Source of the DNA: Collinsella aerofaciens
GTDB taxonomy: Bacteria; Actinomycetota; Coriobacteriia; Coriobacteriales; Coriobacteriaceae
NCBI GenBank assembly: GCA_030841765.1
Contig: JAUUSS010000046.1
Span: 1-17,279 of the forward strand
Length of the DNA stretch: 17,279 nt
Reading direction: 5' to 3'
The notes below the pieces were generated by a model. The model searched no databases and was not told where the DNA came from. It saw nothing but the letters and a program-made list of their open reading frames with translations. The position numbers and the translations under genes are program-made. Below, piece after piece: positions 1 through 7,406 of the stretch. Position 1 is the stretch's first letter, and each line of letters opens with the position of its first letter.

Positions 1-58
1 CTTCGAAGGCTACGGATAGGGTAGCTAAAAAAGCCCCGTCCCAAAAAGACTACCCCTA

Positions 59-87
59 CCTTACACAACGGTAAGGCAAGCGTAAGC
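59..87. promoter_or_regulatory. Candidate operator upstream of the ABC transporter
   Basis: A perfect inverted repeat, CCTTAC (59-64) and GTAAGG (71-76) with a 6-nt spacer, is followed by a direct repeat of the half-site: GTAAGG at 71 and GTAAGC at 82, 11 bp apart. Half-sites one helical turn apart are typical of OmpR-family response regulators, which usually control BceAB-type transporters. A possible -10 (TATAGA, 122-127) has no good -35, which fits activator dependence. No regulator gene is inside the window. Bases 1-58 hold nothing I can name. Confidence 0.35.
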
Positions 88-159
88 CATATCGATGGTA
101 GCCGACTCGTCTTCTTGCGACTATAGATGCCGTAGACTAATTGCAAGAAAGGACTCGGT

Positions 160-945
160 ATGCAAACCACGCACATGGCGACCCCGGTACTGGAGGTCGC
201 GCATCTCGAAAAGGTATACGGCGCGTTGGGCAACGTGACCCGCGCGCTCAACGACGTCAGCTTTACCGTCAACCGCGGCGAGTTCGTTGGCATCATGGGC
301 GCTTCGGGCTCGGGCAAGTCGACGTTGCTCAACTGCGTCTCGACCATCGATAGCGCCACAAGTGGCACGATCCGCATCAACGGGCAGGACGTGACGCGCA
401 TGAAGCAGGTCAAGCTCTCGCAGTTCCGCCGCGAGGAGCTGGGCTTTATCTTCCAGGACTCCAACCTGCTCGATACGCTCACGGCACGCGAGAACATCGC
501 TCTGCCGCTCACCATCGCCCGCACAAACTCGGCAGAGATCTCGACCCGCGTGCAGGATGTGGCAGCGCGCCTGTCTATCAGTCAGGTGCTCGACAAGTAT
601 CCCTACCAGATGTCCGGCGGTCAGCAGCAGCGCGTTGCCGCGGCTCGCGCGCTCGTTACCGACCCCACCATGATCATGGCCGACGAGCCCACCGGCGCCC
701 TCGATTCCAAGAGCGCTCGCCTGCTGCTCGAGAGCCTGGAGGCCCTTAACCGCCGCCTACGCGCCACCGTGCTCATGGTCACGCACGACAGCTTTGCCGC
801 CAGCTACACGAGCCGTGTGCTGTTCATTCGCGACGGCAAGATCTTCACCGAGCTGCGCCGCGGCGACACCGACCGCCGAGAGTTCTTCGACCGCATTATG
901 GAGGTCGTTGCCATGATGGGCGGTGAGGGCTCCGATGCTCTGTAA
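160..945 (+). CDS. ABC transporter ATP-binding protein, BceA/antimicrobial-peptide type
   Basis: This is the 261-aa cytoplasmic ATPase that powers the permease encoded just downstream. Walker A is GASGSGKST (residues 47-55). The Q-loop glutamine is near 99, in FIFQDSNLL. The signature motif SGGQQQR starts at 152, Walker B is MIMADEP (171-177), the D-loop is GALDS and the H-loop histidine is at 209. The motifs are intact and typical of the MacB/BceA (3.A.1.122/134-like) family. The start at 160 is chosen because AAGAAAGGA (145-153) lies 6 nt upstream; an ATG at 175 is possible but has no comparable site. The stop overlaps the permease start by 11 nt, so the two are translationally coupled. Related pairs export or sense peptide antibiotics such as bacitracin; the substrate here is unknown. 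Confidence 0.93.
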   Translation: MQTTHMATPVLEVAHLEKVYGALGNVTRALNDVSFTVNRGEFVGIMGASGSGKSTLLNCVSTIDSATSGTIRINGQDVTRMKQVKLSQFRREELGFIFQDSNLLDTLTARENIALPLTIARTNSAEISTRVQDVAARLSISQVLDKYPYQMSGGQQQRVAAARALVTDPTMIMADEPTGALDSKSARLLLESLEALNRRLRATVLMVTHDSFAASYTSRVLFIRDGKIFTELRRGDTDRREFFDRIMEVVAMMGGEGSDAL

Positions 946-3136
946 ACTCGCTTGGGGCAACGTCCGCCGCGCCGGCCGCGACTACCTCGTCTACCTTTTG
1001 ACGCTCACCCTGGGCGTCACGGTCTTCTATGCTTTTAACACCATCTCGATGCGGGTCGACATCGCCGGAATCGATGAAGAGGGCTTGGTGCAGGTTATGG
1101 GCAGCATACTCGGCGACCTGACGTACTTTTTGGCCGGTGTCATGGCCTTTTTGATGGTGTACGCCAATAACTTCATCATGAAACGCCGCAAGAAGGAGTT
1201 TGCCCTGTACCAGGTGCTCGGCATGGGGCGCGGGCGCGTCGCTACGATCATGGCGCTCGAGACCGTGATAGTATCGGTCGTGGCCTTTGTCGCCGGCATT
1301 GTGCTGGGTGTGGGACTCTCCCAGCTCATGACGTTCTTTACGGCCTCGCTCTTTAAGACACAGATCGCCAATTTCCGCTTCTTTTTCTCGATGCATGCGT
1401 TCAATCTGACCCTTGCCTGCATGCTCGTAATGTTTGTGCTCACGCTACTGCTGAACCTCCGCGCCGTGCGTCGTACCAAACTCATCGAGCTTATGGGCGC
1501 CGAGCGTCGCAACGAGAGCATCAAGACACGCAACCCCTGGATCGCGATTGCCATCTTTGCCGTGGGCGCGGTGCTGGTGGGCGTGGCCTATTACCGTCTG
1601 CTACGTGATGGGTTCCCGCTAACCGCGACGGACAGCAAGCTGCAAGAGGCCATGAACCAGTTTGGTATTACGACCGCTATGGTTACCGTGGGCACCTTTG
1701 CCCTGTTCTGGGGACTCTCGGGCATGCTCATCAAGCTGCTGCAGAGCCTGCGCGGCGTGTATTGGCGCGGCCTCAACATGTTTACCGTGCGCCAGCTTGC
1801 GGCGAAGGTCAACACGGTGTGCTTTTCGATGGGCGTCATCGCGATGCTCCTGTTTTTGGCCATCACCTCGGTGACGTGCGGTATGTCAATTGCCAACGTG
1901 ATGAATGAAAACCTGGAGCGCTATAACCCTGTTGACGTGTCTCAGACGTATGTCTATTACACGCCCGATACACTCGACTACTACAAAGGGTATGCCAATC
2001 CGTCTGAGGTCGATCGCATGGTGTTGGCCGATACAACGGTCGATTTGTACCCTGCATGGCACGGCAAGGGCAAGTCGGCGGACAACAACGACGAGACCGG
2101 CAAGAAGGTCGATATCTCCGATGTTGCCGGTGAGCATGTGCAGATCGATTCGTATCTGAGTTACCCATTTGGCGGCTCGAATCCTTCGGTGACCCCAAGT
2201 GAGATGTGCAAGATCATGGGCGAAAAGCTTCCCAAAGCGTTCGGGGGTAGCAATGCCGATACGATGGGTCTGTTTGTGACGCCGGCGAGCCAGTACAACA
2301 AACTGCGTCAGATGATGGGCGAGGAGCCGGTGAGCATTGGCCTCGACCAGTACTTGCTTACGTGTGATATGGGCGGTGATCTGGGCGACCTGTACACCAA
2401 ATACATGGCCGGCGGCCATACCCTCACCTTGGGCGGGCATGAGCTCAAGCCCGCAACCGATAAGTCGGACAAGGACACGGCGGCCATCGCCAACTCGGCG
2501 ATGAGCAGTAATCCGGGTACCGTCGTCGTTGCCGACGAGCTGTTGTCCCAACTTAATCTGCAGCCGTATTCCAGTAGCCTGCTCGTTAACTACAAACAGG
2601 GGATGGATGCGACCGAGGCAGACGAGAGCATTAAATATACGGTGCTCGACAATCTGCTCGTTGACGGCAAGGAGCCGGGGTCGTGGGGAATCTTCATCAC
2701 ACGCTCCGAGATGTACACGCAGGCAGCGCAAATGAACGGCATGATTAGCTATCTGGCTATCTACATTGGCTTTGTTCTGGTCGTTGCGTGCGCGGCGATA
2801 CTGTCGATCCAGCAGCTCTCCAATGTGGCCGACGGCAGCCGCAACTATCGTGTGCTGGCACAGATCGGCTGTGACGACCGCCAGATTCGCCATTCGGTGA
2901 TGGCGCAGCAAGCGGTATTCTTCCTGTTCCCGCTGGCAGTGGGGCTGGCTCACTCCTTTGTGGCGCTCAAGGTGATCATCGAGCTGGTGAGCACGTTCGG
3001 CAACATGAGCATAGGCGGCACCGTGGGCCTCACCTGCGCGATCTTCCTGGCAGCCTATGGTGGTTACTTCCTGGTAACGTACCTCATGAGCGCCGGCATG
3101 GTACAAGCCGCCATCGCCACCCGCTACAGCGAGTAA
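935..3136 (+). CDS. ABC transporter permease, FtsX/BceB-like with large extracellular domain
   Basis: A 733-aa membrane protein and partner of the ATPase before it. Hydrophobic segments suggest about ten membrane helices: one near the N-terminus, then two around an FtsX core with the cytoplasmic NNFIMKRRKKEFALYQVLGMG motif, several more to about residue 330, and three at the C-terminus. A hydrophilic region of roughly 270 residues (about 330-600) lies between helices seven and eight. That architecture is the hallmark of BceB-type permeases, where the domain binds the peptide. I prefer ATG 935, with GAGGG (925-929) 5 nt upstream, over a GTG at 923 that would include its own ribosome binding site. 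The final segment again shows an FtsX core (NYRVLAQIGCDDRQIRHSVMAQQ). Role: probable antimicrobial-peptide detoxification or sensing; the ligand cannot be inferred. Confidence 0.9.
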   Translation: MLCKLAWGNVRRAGRDYLVYLLTLTLGVTVFYAFNTISMRVDIAGIDEEGLVQVMGSILGDLTYFLAGVMAFLMVYANNFIMKRRKKEFALYQVLGMGRGRVATIMALETVIVSVVAFVAGIVLGVGLSQLMTFFTASLFKTQIANFRFFFSMHAFNLTLACMLVMFVLTLLLNLRAVRRTKLIELMGAERRNESIKTRNPWIAIAIFAVGAVLVGVAYYRLLRDGFPLTATDSKLQEAMNQFGITTAMVTVGTFALFWGLSGMLIKLLQSLRGVYWRGLNMFTVRQLAAKVNTVCFSMGVIAMLLFLAITSVTCGMSIANVMNENLERYNPVDVSQTYVYYTPDTLDYYKGYANPSEVDRMVLADTTVDLYPAWHGKGKSADNNDETGKKVDISDVAGEHVQIDSYLSYPFGGSNPSVTPSEMCKIMGEKLPKAFGGSNADTMGLFVTPASQYNKLRQMMGEEPVSIGLDQYLLTCDMGGDLGDLYTKYMAGGHTLTLGGHELKPATDKSDKDTAAIANSAMSSNPGTVVVADELLSQLNLQPYSSSLLVNYKQGMDATEADESIKYTVLDNLLVDGKEPGSWGIFITRSEMYTQAAQMNGMISYLAIYIGFVLVVACAAILSIQQLSNVADGSRNYRVLAQIGCDDRQIRHSVMAQQAVFFLFPLAVGLAHSFVALKVIIELVSTFGNMSIGGTVGLTCAIFLAAYGGYFLVTYLMSAGMVQAAIATRYSE

Positions 3137-3173
3137 CAAGCGGGCAAAACCGTCGCAAAATCAGAGCGAATAA

Positions 3174-3213
3174 CCGCCGCGAAGGGAGTCCAGCTCCCTT
3201 CGCGGCGGTATTT
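3174..3213 (+). terminator. Intrinsic terminator of the ABC transporter operon
   Basis: A 15-bp perfect stem (3174-3188 with 3194-3208), with a TCCAG loop, is followed by TATTTT. It starts 37 nt after the permease stop. Confidence 0.85.
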
Positions 3214-3237
3214 TGCGTATCTAGAGCATCTCAGATG

Positions 3238-3272
3238 CAAGTGAGTAGGCTTTTTTGGATCTGCCGAGCACA
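3238..3272 (+). repeat. Terminator-trailing conserved element, copy 1
   Basis: The 35-bp core begins CAAGTGAGTAG and ends TGCCGAGCACA, starting 30 nt after the terminator stem. The wider match to copy 3 runs from 3233 to 3297 (65 nt against 17171-17235), with about 57 positions identical by eye and no gaps. It lies downstream of the termination point, so it should be largely outside the mRNA. Copy 2 faces it on the other strand. Its function is unknown. Confidence 0.8.
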
Positions 3273-3323
3273 TCGCGGCAAGTGCTCAATAAAATCGCAG
3301 GTCAGGGCTGTGGCGTTTTGAGG

Positions 3324-3358
3324 TGTGCTCGGCATCCCGCCAAAAGCCTACTCACTTG
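3324..3358 (-). repeat. Terminator-trailing conserved element, copy 2 (inverted)
   Basis: Read on the minus strand it starts CAAGTGAGTAGGCTTTT and ends TGCCGAGCACA. The two anchors are offset by exactly 24 nt, as in the other two copies. It follows the minus-strand reading of the hairpin at 3376-3408 by 17 nt, so it trails the terminator of the leftward LuxR gene as copy 1 trails that of the ABC operon. Copies 1 and 2 can pair through 17-bp and 11-bp perfect arms. Confidence 0.75.
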
Positions 3359-3371
3359 GTTTTACTGCTAG

Positions 3372-3413
3372 AAAACCGCCGCGAGGGAAAGTAGCTCCCT
3401 CGCGGCGGTTTTT
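3372..3413. terminator. Bidirectional intrinsic terminator between convergent genes
   Basis: A 13-bp perfect stem (3376-3388 with 3396-3408) is flanked by AAAA on the left and TTTTT on the right, so it can act on both strands. It is a second stop for the leftward LuxR gene and a backstop for the ABC operon. Confidence 0.8.
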
Positions 3414-3430
3414 GGCGTTTGCCCAGATAA

Positions 3431-3467
3431 AACCTGCCAAAATAAACCTGTCCCTTTTTGGCAGGTT
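3431..3467 (-). terminator. Terminator overlapping the LuxR stop codon
   Basis: A 12-bp perfect inverted repeat (AACCTGCCAAAA, 3431-3442, with 3456-3467) has a 13-nt loop. On the minus strand it is followed by TTTATC. It overlaps the TAA stop of the LuxR gene (3466-3468) by two bases. The loop contains GGGACAGGT on the minus strand. Confidence 0.6.
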
Positions 3468-4431
3468 ATCGCTTCCAAAAGTGGAGGATGAGCGTCGTGC
3501 GGTTTTGCTGTTCGGTTTTGACCAGGATGTTGTGGATGTGGGTCTTGACGGTGCCCACGGCAAGGAATAGCTCGTCAGCGATCTCTTGGTTCGATTTGCC
3601 CAGTACGACCAGACGCATAACTTCGGTCTCACGGTTGGAGAGCTTGTAGGCGTTGCGATAGAAGGGCATCTGCTCTTCGATGTGTCGATCAAGATCGCTG
3701 ACGTTCTTTTCCTCGGGCGCCTCCTGCATGCGGATTGAAAGCACGTGGTAGGAGTAGATGATCAGCAGAATTGCAAAGTAGCACGCAAAGACGTTCTCGC
3801 TAAAGTTGCGCTCGGATAGGTACAGCTGCAGCCAGGAGGGTGCCAGACTCATGGGGACGACCAAGATGTTGTAGAAGTCCTCGGCAACGATGCACCCGAC
3901 CAGAATGGCGCCGATAATGAGGTGCTTTCGTTGATTGTTGACGCGCGCCTTAAGCTCGACCTGCGTGCTTTTATGCGCCGTCCAAAAGATATAGAGCCCC
4001 ACAAATACAAGGAATACCTGACGCATCGTGTAGTAGAGCCATTGATGCATGGGGCCGTAGGGGACAGCGACAATGATCAGCAGCTCGCTCAGGAAGAACG
4101 TTGCGACGGGAATTACAAACTGCTTTTTTGAATGTTTGTCGAGCAAGTCCATGGCGATGAGCCAAATAAAAGCTTGTGAAGCGGTTGCCACAAGCGTCCG
4201 CAACACAGGCATGGTAATTGAGTAATAGTCGCTGGCCGGAAAACTCTGGTTTTGCAGCGTGTATTCAAAAAAGAAAATCTCGGTCATCTCGATGGCATAG
4301 CAAATAAAAACGCCGCTGCCATAGATAAAGAAGCGTCGACGAGACGAGGCATAGGCGGCAAGCGAAAGCACTGCCGTCACAATACAAATCAGGAGAATCG
4401 CTAGGGTATAGAAGAACATCAGGGTGTTCAT
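3466..4431 (-). CDS. Membrane-bound LuxR-family transcriptional regulator (AguR-like), copy 1
   Basis: A 321-aa one-component regulator. Residues 1-230 are very hydrophobic, with about seven membrane helices. Residues 264-308 form a LuxR/GerE helix-turn-helix (LSNRETEVMRLVVLGKSNQE onward, then VGTVKTHIHNILVKT). It is a paralogue of the protein at 11293-12285: both carry AEDxYxIL and, just before the last membrane helix, YLSERNxSENV (204-214 here). In Lactococcus and Streptococcus the agmatine deiminase operon is activated by AguR, a membrane LuxR protein that senses agmatine. By analogy this divergently placed gene is the likely regulator of the island. No strong ribosome binding site precedes the ATG (GGGACGGTGA only), which suggests low expression. 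The ligand is inferred, not shown. Confidence 0.88.
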   Translation of the reverse strand: MNTLMFFYTLAILLICIVTAVLSLAAYASSRRRFFIYGSGVFICYAIEMTEIFFFEYTLQNQSFPASDYYSITMPVLRTLVATASQAFIWLIAMDLLDKHSKKQFVIPVATFFLSELLIIVAVPYGPMHQWLYYTMRQVFLVFVGLYIFWTAHKSTQVELKARVNNQRKHLIIGAILVGCIVAEDFYNILVVPMSLAPSWLQLYLSERNFSENVFACYFAILLIIYSYHVLSIRMQEAPEEKNVSDLDRHIEEQMPFYRNAYKLSNRETEVMRLVVLGKSNQEIADELFLAVGTVKTHIHNILVKTEQQNRTTLILHFWKR

Positions 4432-4469
4432 CTGTCACCGTCCCATTTCATTTATCTATGGCCGAGTCC

Positions 4470-4499
4470 TGTATATCTTGTGGGATATAGACGTCTCAA
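4470..4499 (-). promoter_or_regulatory. Candidate promoter of the first LuxR gene with overlapping palindrome
   Basis: On the minus strand, TTGAGA (4499-4494) and TATACA (4475-4470) are separated by 18 nt. A palindrome, TATATC (4472-4477) and GATATA (4484-4489) with a 6-nt spacer, overlaps the -10 side. It would suit repression or autoregulation. Confidence 0.4.
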
Positions 4500-4547
4500 C
4501 CCTTCGTTACATTGCGGATTGGGCGCCGAGATACAGCATAGCCGTAT

Positions 4548-4601
4548 ACCGTTTGCGGTTCTAGATAGTAAACCCCTGCAAGCTGTTTACCTGCGGGTTT
4601 A
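4548..4601. promoter_or_regulatory. Shared operator module of the agmatine island
   Basis: The palindrome TTTACCTGCGGGTTTA lies at 4586-4601. Its reverse complement differs at one of 16 positions from the site at 12368-12383. The 12-mer ACCGTTTGCGGT (4548-4559) is identical to 12406-12417. A partial extra half-site, TAAACCCCTGCA, lies at 4569-4580. The module sits in the divergent region between the first LuxR gene and the carbamoyltransferase. Relative to the copy at 12368 it is reversed, with the palindrome and 12-mer separated by 26 nt here and 22 nt there. A LuxR-type activator is the likely binder (inference). Confidence 0.65.
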
Positions 4602-4627
4602 TATTGGTTTAGAGGGGGTGTAACTCC

Positions 4628-4655
4628 GTGAACGGTCTTTAATCCCGAATAAACT
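4628..4655 (+). promoter_or_regulatory. Weak candidate promoter of the agmatine island
   Basis: GTGAAC (4628-4633) and TAAACT (4650-4655) are spaced by 16 nt. Both are poor matches to sigma-70 boxes, as expected if the upstream operator recruits an activator. Transcription would start near 4662, giving a leader of about 100 nt and placing the palindrome near -68. Confidence 0.3.
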
Positions 4656-4759
4656 AGGTAAAAATTGCATACGGGTGAATGATGGTCTTGTCAACACGAG
4701 GCGTGATGTTCGAGCGTCTCATAGTAATAGTCGGCAAGACCGGCGGAAAGGAAATTGAC

Positions 4760-5833
4760 ATGGCACTGCCTAAGGATTTCATCGACACCAATGACTTCAC
4801 CAAAGAGCAGATCCTGGCTATCGAGGATCTTGGCCTGGCAATGAAGAAGGCCATCAAGGTTGACGGTTATTATCCGCACCTGCTCCGCAACAAGAGCCTT
4901 GGCATGATCTTCCAGCAGGTCTCCACCCGCACTCGTCTTTCCTTCGAGACCGCTATGACCGACCTCGGCGGCCATGCTCAGTTCTATGGCCCTGGCACCA
5001 TCCAGCTCGGCGGTCACGAGTCCCTGGGCGACACCGCTCGCGTTATGGGCTCGCTGCTCGACATCATGATGGCTCGCGTTGACCGTCACAAGGACGTCGT
5101 CGGCCTCGCCGAGGGCTCTGCTGTGCCCGTCATCAACGGCATGTCCGAGTTCAACCACCCCACGCAGGAGATGGGCGACCTCATGACCATGCTCGAGAAC
5201 CTCCCCGAGGGCAAGAATATCGAGGACTGCACCCTGGCCTTCATCGGCGACGCCACCCAGGTCTGCGTCTCCCTCATGTTCATCGCCTCCAAGGTCGGCA
5301 TGAAGTTCGTCCAGTTTGGACCTAAGGGCCACCAGATCCCCGACGGCGGCCTGCACGTTGGCACCGTCGAGGAGCGCGCCGAGTTCGGCAAGCAGATGAT
5401 GGCCATCGCCGAGGAGAACTGCAAGGTCTCCGGCGGCTCTGTCGTCATCTCCGACGACATCGAGTGCATCAAGGGCGCCGACTTCATCTACACCGACGTG
5501 TGGTATGGCCTGTACGACGAGGAGGTCTCGGGCGAGAACTACATGGACGTGTTCTATCCCAAGTATCAGGTCACCATGGACATGATGAACTTCGCCGGCC
5601 CCAACTCCAAGTTTATGCACTGCCTGCCGGCCACCCGCAACGAGGAGGTCGTCGACGAGGTCATGGACGATCCCGAGCGCTCCCTGTGCTGGGTCGAGGC
5701 CGAGAACCGCAAGCACTCCATCCGTGCTCTCCTTGCCGCCCTGGGCAAGCGCACCCCGCTCAACGACGAGGGTGTCGAGTACTCCGCCAAGGCTGAGCTC
5801 CACGCCGCTCTCGAGGCTCTCGAGCAGCTCTAA
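4760..5833 (+). CDS. ptcA: Putrescine carbamoyltransferase
   Basis: A 357-aa cytoplasmic enzyme that phosphorolyses N-carbamoylputrescine to putrescine and carbamoyl phosphate, the second step of the agmatine deiminase pathway (called aguB in lactic acid bacteria). The carbamoyl-phosphate motif STRTR is at 55-59, HPTQ at 133-136 and HCLP at 287-290. In place of the SMG loop of ornithine carbamoyltransferase it has YGLYDEE (249-255), matching the YGLYxxE signature known for putrescine carbamoyltransferases. An extended C-terminal helix is also present. The start is ATG 4760, because GAAAGGA (4746-4752) lies 7 nt upstream; the frame stays open to 4679 but nothing supports a start there. Codons end overwhelmingly in C or G, suggesting high expression. 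The gene order with antiporter and agmatine deiminase supports the substrate call. Confidence 0.93.
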   Translation: MALPKDFIDTNDFTKEQILAIEDLGLAMKKAIKVDGYYPHLLRNKSLGMIFQQVSTRTRLSFETAMTDLGGHAQFYGPGTIQLGGHESLGDTARVMGSLLDIMMARVDRHKDVVGLAEGSAVPVINGMSEFNHPTQEMGDLMTMLENLPEGKNIEDCTLAFIGDATQVCVSLMFIASKVGMKFVQFGPKGHQIPDGGLHVGTVEERAEFGKQMMAIAEENCKVSGGSVVISDDIECIKGADFIYTDVWYGLYDEEVSGENYMDVFYPKYQVTMDMMNFAGPNSKFMHCLPATRNEEVVDEVMDDPERSLCWVEAENRKHSIRALLAALGKRTPLNDEGVEYSAKAELHAALEALEQL

Positions 5834-5935
5834 GCCTCAAGGCTTCTAAAAGCACGTTTGCGGGCGGCGGATGCTCGTCTCCTGTCGCCCGCTCACCGAG
5901 GCCCAAGCAATTGCCTTAATACCTTAGGGCCTCGG
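5832..5935 (+). promoter_or_regulatory. Hairpin-rich gap between carbamoyltransferase and antiporter
   Basis: Three stems fill the 133-nt gap. AAGCC/GGCTT sits at the stop codon (5832-5845). GCGGGCG/CGCCCGC (5860-5866, 5886-5892) follows, then CCGAGGCCC/GGGCCTCGG (5896-5904, 5927-5935). None is followed by a T-run, so they look like mRNA stability or processing elements rather than terminators. The antiporter ribosome binding site begins 20 nt later. Confidence 0.5.
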
Positions 5936-5966
5936 ATCTGTCCAAGACTGAGCGAAGGAGCTCATC

Positions 5967-7406
5967 ATGAGCGACGGAAAGAAAAAGCTTTCCTTCTTGA
6001 CGGTCATTTCGACCATCATCTGCGTCGTCTTCGTTTGCGAGGCCGCCGCTCCTGCTGCCGCCATTGGCAACCAGCAGTTCTTCTGGTGGATCTTCCTGAT
6101 CCTGACCTTCCTGCTTCCCTACGGCATGGTTGTCGCCGAGCTCGGTACCACCTATGACGGCGAGGGCGGCATTTACGACTGGGTACGCGATGGCCTGGGC
6201 GACAAATGGGGCGCCCGCATCTCGTACTACTACTGGGTCAACTACCCGCTGTGGATCGCCTCGCTGGCTACCATGTTCCCCGACATTTTGGGCATGGTCT
6301 TTGGCGTCGAGTTCAACTTGATCGCCAAGATGGGTATCGATCTTGCCTTTGTGTGGATCGTCTACCTCATGGGCCGCTCCAAGGCGGCCGACTCCGAGTG
6401 GGTCCTTAACGGTGGCGCCATCATCAAGGTCGCCGTCGCCGTTATCGTTGGCGCTTTGGGCATTTGGTATGCCATGGAGAACGGTTTTGCGAACGACATG
6501 TCCGCTGCCACCTTCCTGCCCGAGCTCACCAACACCAACGCTCTCGGCTACCTGTCGATCATCATCTTTAACTTCATGGGCTTCGAGGTCATCTGCACCA
6601 TGACCGACGACATGGCCGATCCCGCTCGCGATATCCCCAAGGCTATCATCGTCGGTGGCCTGTCCATCGCCGTGATCTACCTGTTCGCTGGTTTTGGCAT
6701 CGGCGCTGCTGTGCCGGCCGATTCCATCGACCTCGACTATGGCATGATTGTCGCAGTCCAGACCATGGTGGGCGACTCCATGATCTTCAAGGTCATCTGC
6801 ATCGCCTTCCTGATCACCCTGTTCGCCAACATGGCCGCCTGGTCCTTCGGCGTCAACTCCGTCGCCCGCTATGCTGCTGAGCACGGCAACATGCCCAAGG
6901 TCTTCGCCTCGATGATCTCCGAGGACGACATGCCCAACGGCGCCAACCTGGTCAACGCTGTCGTTGCCTCCCTGGTGCTGTGCTTGCAGCTGGTTCCCAT
7001 CGACGCCATCTCCAACGGTGTTTTCTGGATGCTCTTCGGCACCTCCGTCGTCTTCCTGCTGCTCACCTACATCCCGATGTTCCCGGCATTCCTCAACCTT
7101 CGTAAGAACGACCCGAACCGTGAGCGCATCTTCACGTTCCCGTTTAAGGGCGCCATGATGAAGGTCATGCTGGCCATCCCCTGCATCGAGCTGGTTCTTG
7201 CCATCGTTGCAACGCTGGTACCGTTCTCCGCCGCTGAAATTGGCGACAAGGTCCCGATGATCGTCATCTTCATCGTGCTCGTGCTCATCGGTGAGGTCGT
7301 CCGCGTCGTCAGCGCCAAGGGCCGCGAGACCGAGTACAAGGGTCTGACCCCTGAGCTCGCAGCCCAGCGTCTCGCTGAGGAGGCCGCCGAGGCCGAGGAG
7401 AACTAG
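5967..7406 (+). CDS. aguD: APC-family antiporter, probable agmatine/putrescine exchanger
   Basis: A 479-aa inner-membrane transporter of the amino acid-polyamine-organocation family, with about twelve predicted helices. Recognisable features are the helix-1 segment EAAAPAAAIGN, the following QFFWWIFLILTFLLPYG, the helix-6 motif NFMGFEV, and the conserved loop YIPMFPAFLNLRK before the last helices. The acidic C-terminal tail (about residues 455-479) is cytoplasmic. AAGGAG (5955-5960) precedes the ATG by 6 nt. Its position between the carbamoyltransferase and agmatine deiminase is that of aguD, which imports agmatine in exchange for putrescine. The role is inferred from position; sequence alone cannot separate this from other amino-acid/amine antiporters. 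The gene at 9528 is a close paralogue. Confidence 0.85.
   Translation: MSDGKKKLSFLTVISTIICVVFVCEAAAPAAAIGNQQFFWWIFLILTFLLPYGMVVAELGTTYDGEGGIYDWVRDGLGDKWGARISYYYWVNYPLWIASLATMFPDILGMVFGVEFNLIAKMGIDLAFVWIVYLMGRSKAADSEWVLNGGAIIKVAVAVIVGALGIWYAMENGFANDMSAATFLPELTNTNALGYLSIIIFNFMGFEVICTMTDDMADPARDIPKAIIVGGLSIAVIYLFAGFGIGAAVPADSIDLDYGMIVAVQTMVGDSMIFKVICIAFLITLFANMAAWSFGVNSVARYAAEHGNMPKVFASMISEDDMPNGANLVNAVVASLVLCLQLVPIDAISNGVFWMLFGTSVVFLLLTYIPMFPAFLNLRKNDPNRERIFTFPFKGAMMKVMLAIPCIELVLAIVATLVPFSAAEIGDKVPMIVIFIVLVLIGEVVRVVSAKGRETEYKGLTPELAAQRLAEEAAEAEEN

Noticed and set aside
3443..3455. GGGACAG motif found also near 10909 and in the terminator at 15755
   Set aside because: The shared string is only 7-9 bases in different contexts; too short to call a repeat family from this window.
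4691..5803. Long open frames on the minus strand opposite the plus-strand genes (also 1886-3139, 5916-6884, 7703-9097, 12529-14283, 14473-15753)
   Set aside because: They are mirror frames of strongly codon-biased genes, with low-complexity H/D/V/G-rich products, no ribosome binding sites and no recognisable domains.
4760..5833. Ornithine carbamoyltransferase as an alternative identity
   Set aside because: The SMG loop expected for ornithine is replaced by YGLYDEE, and the neighbours are agmatine genes.
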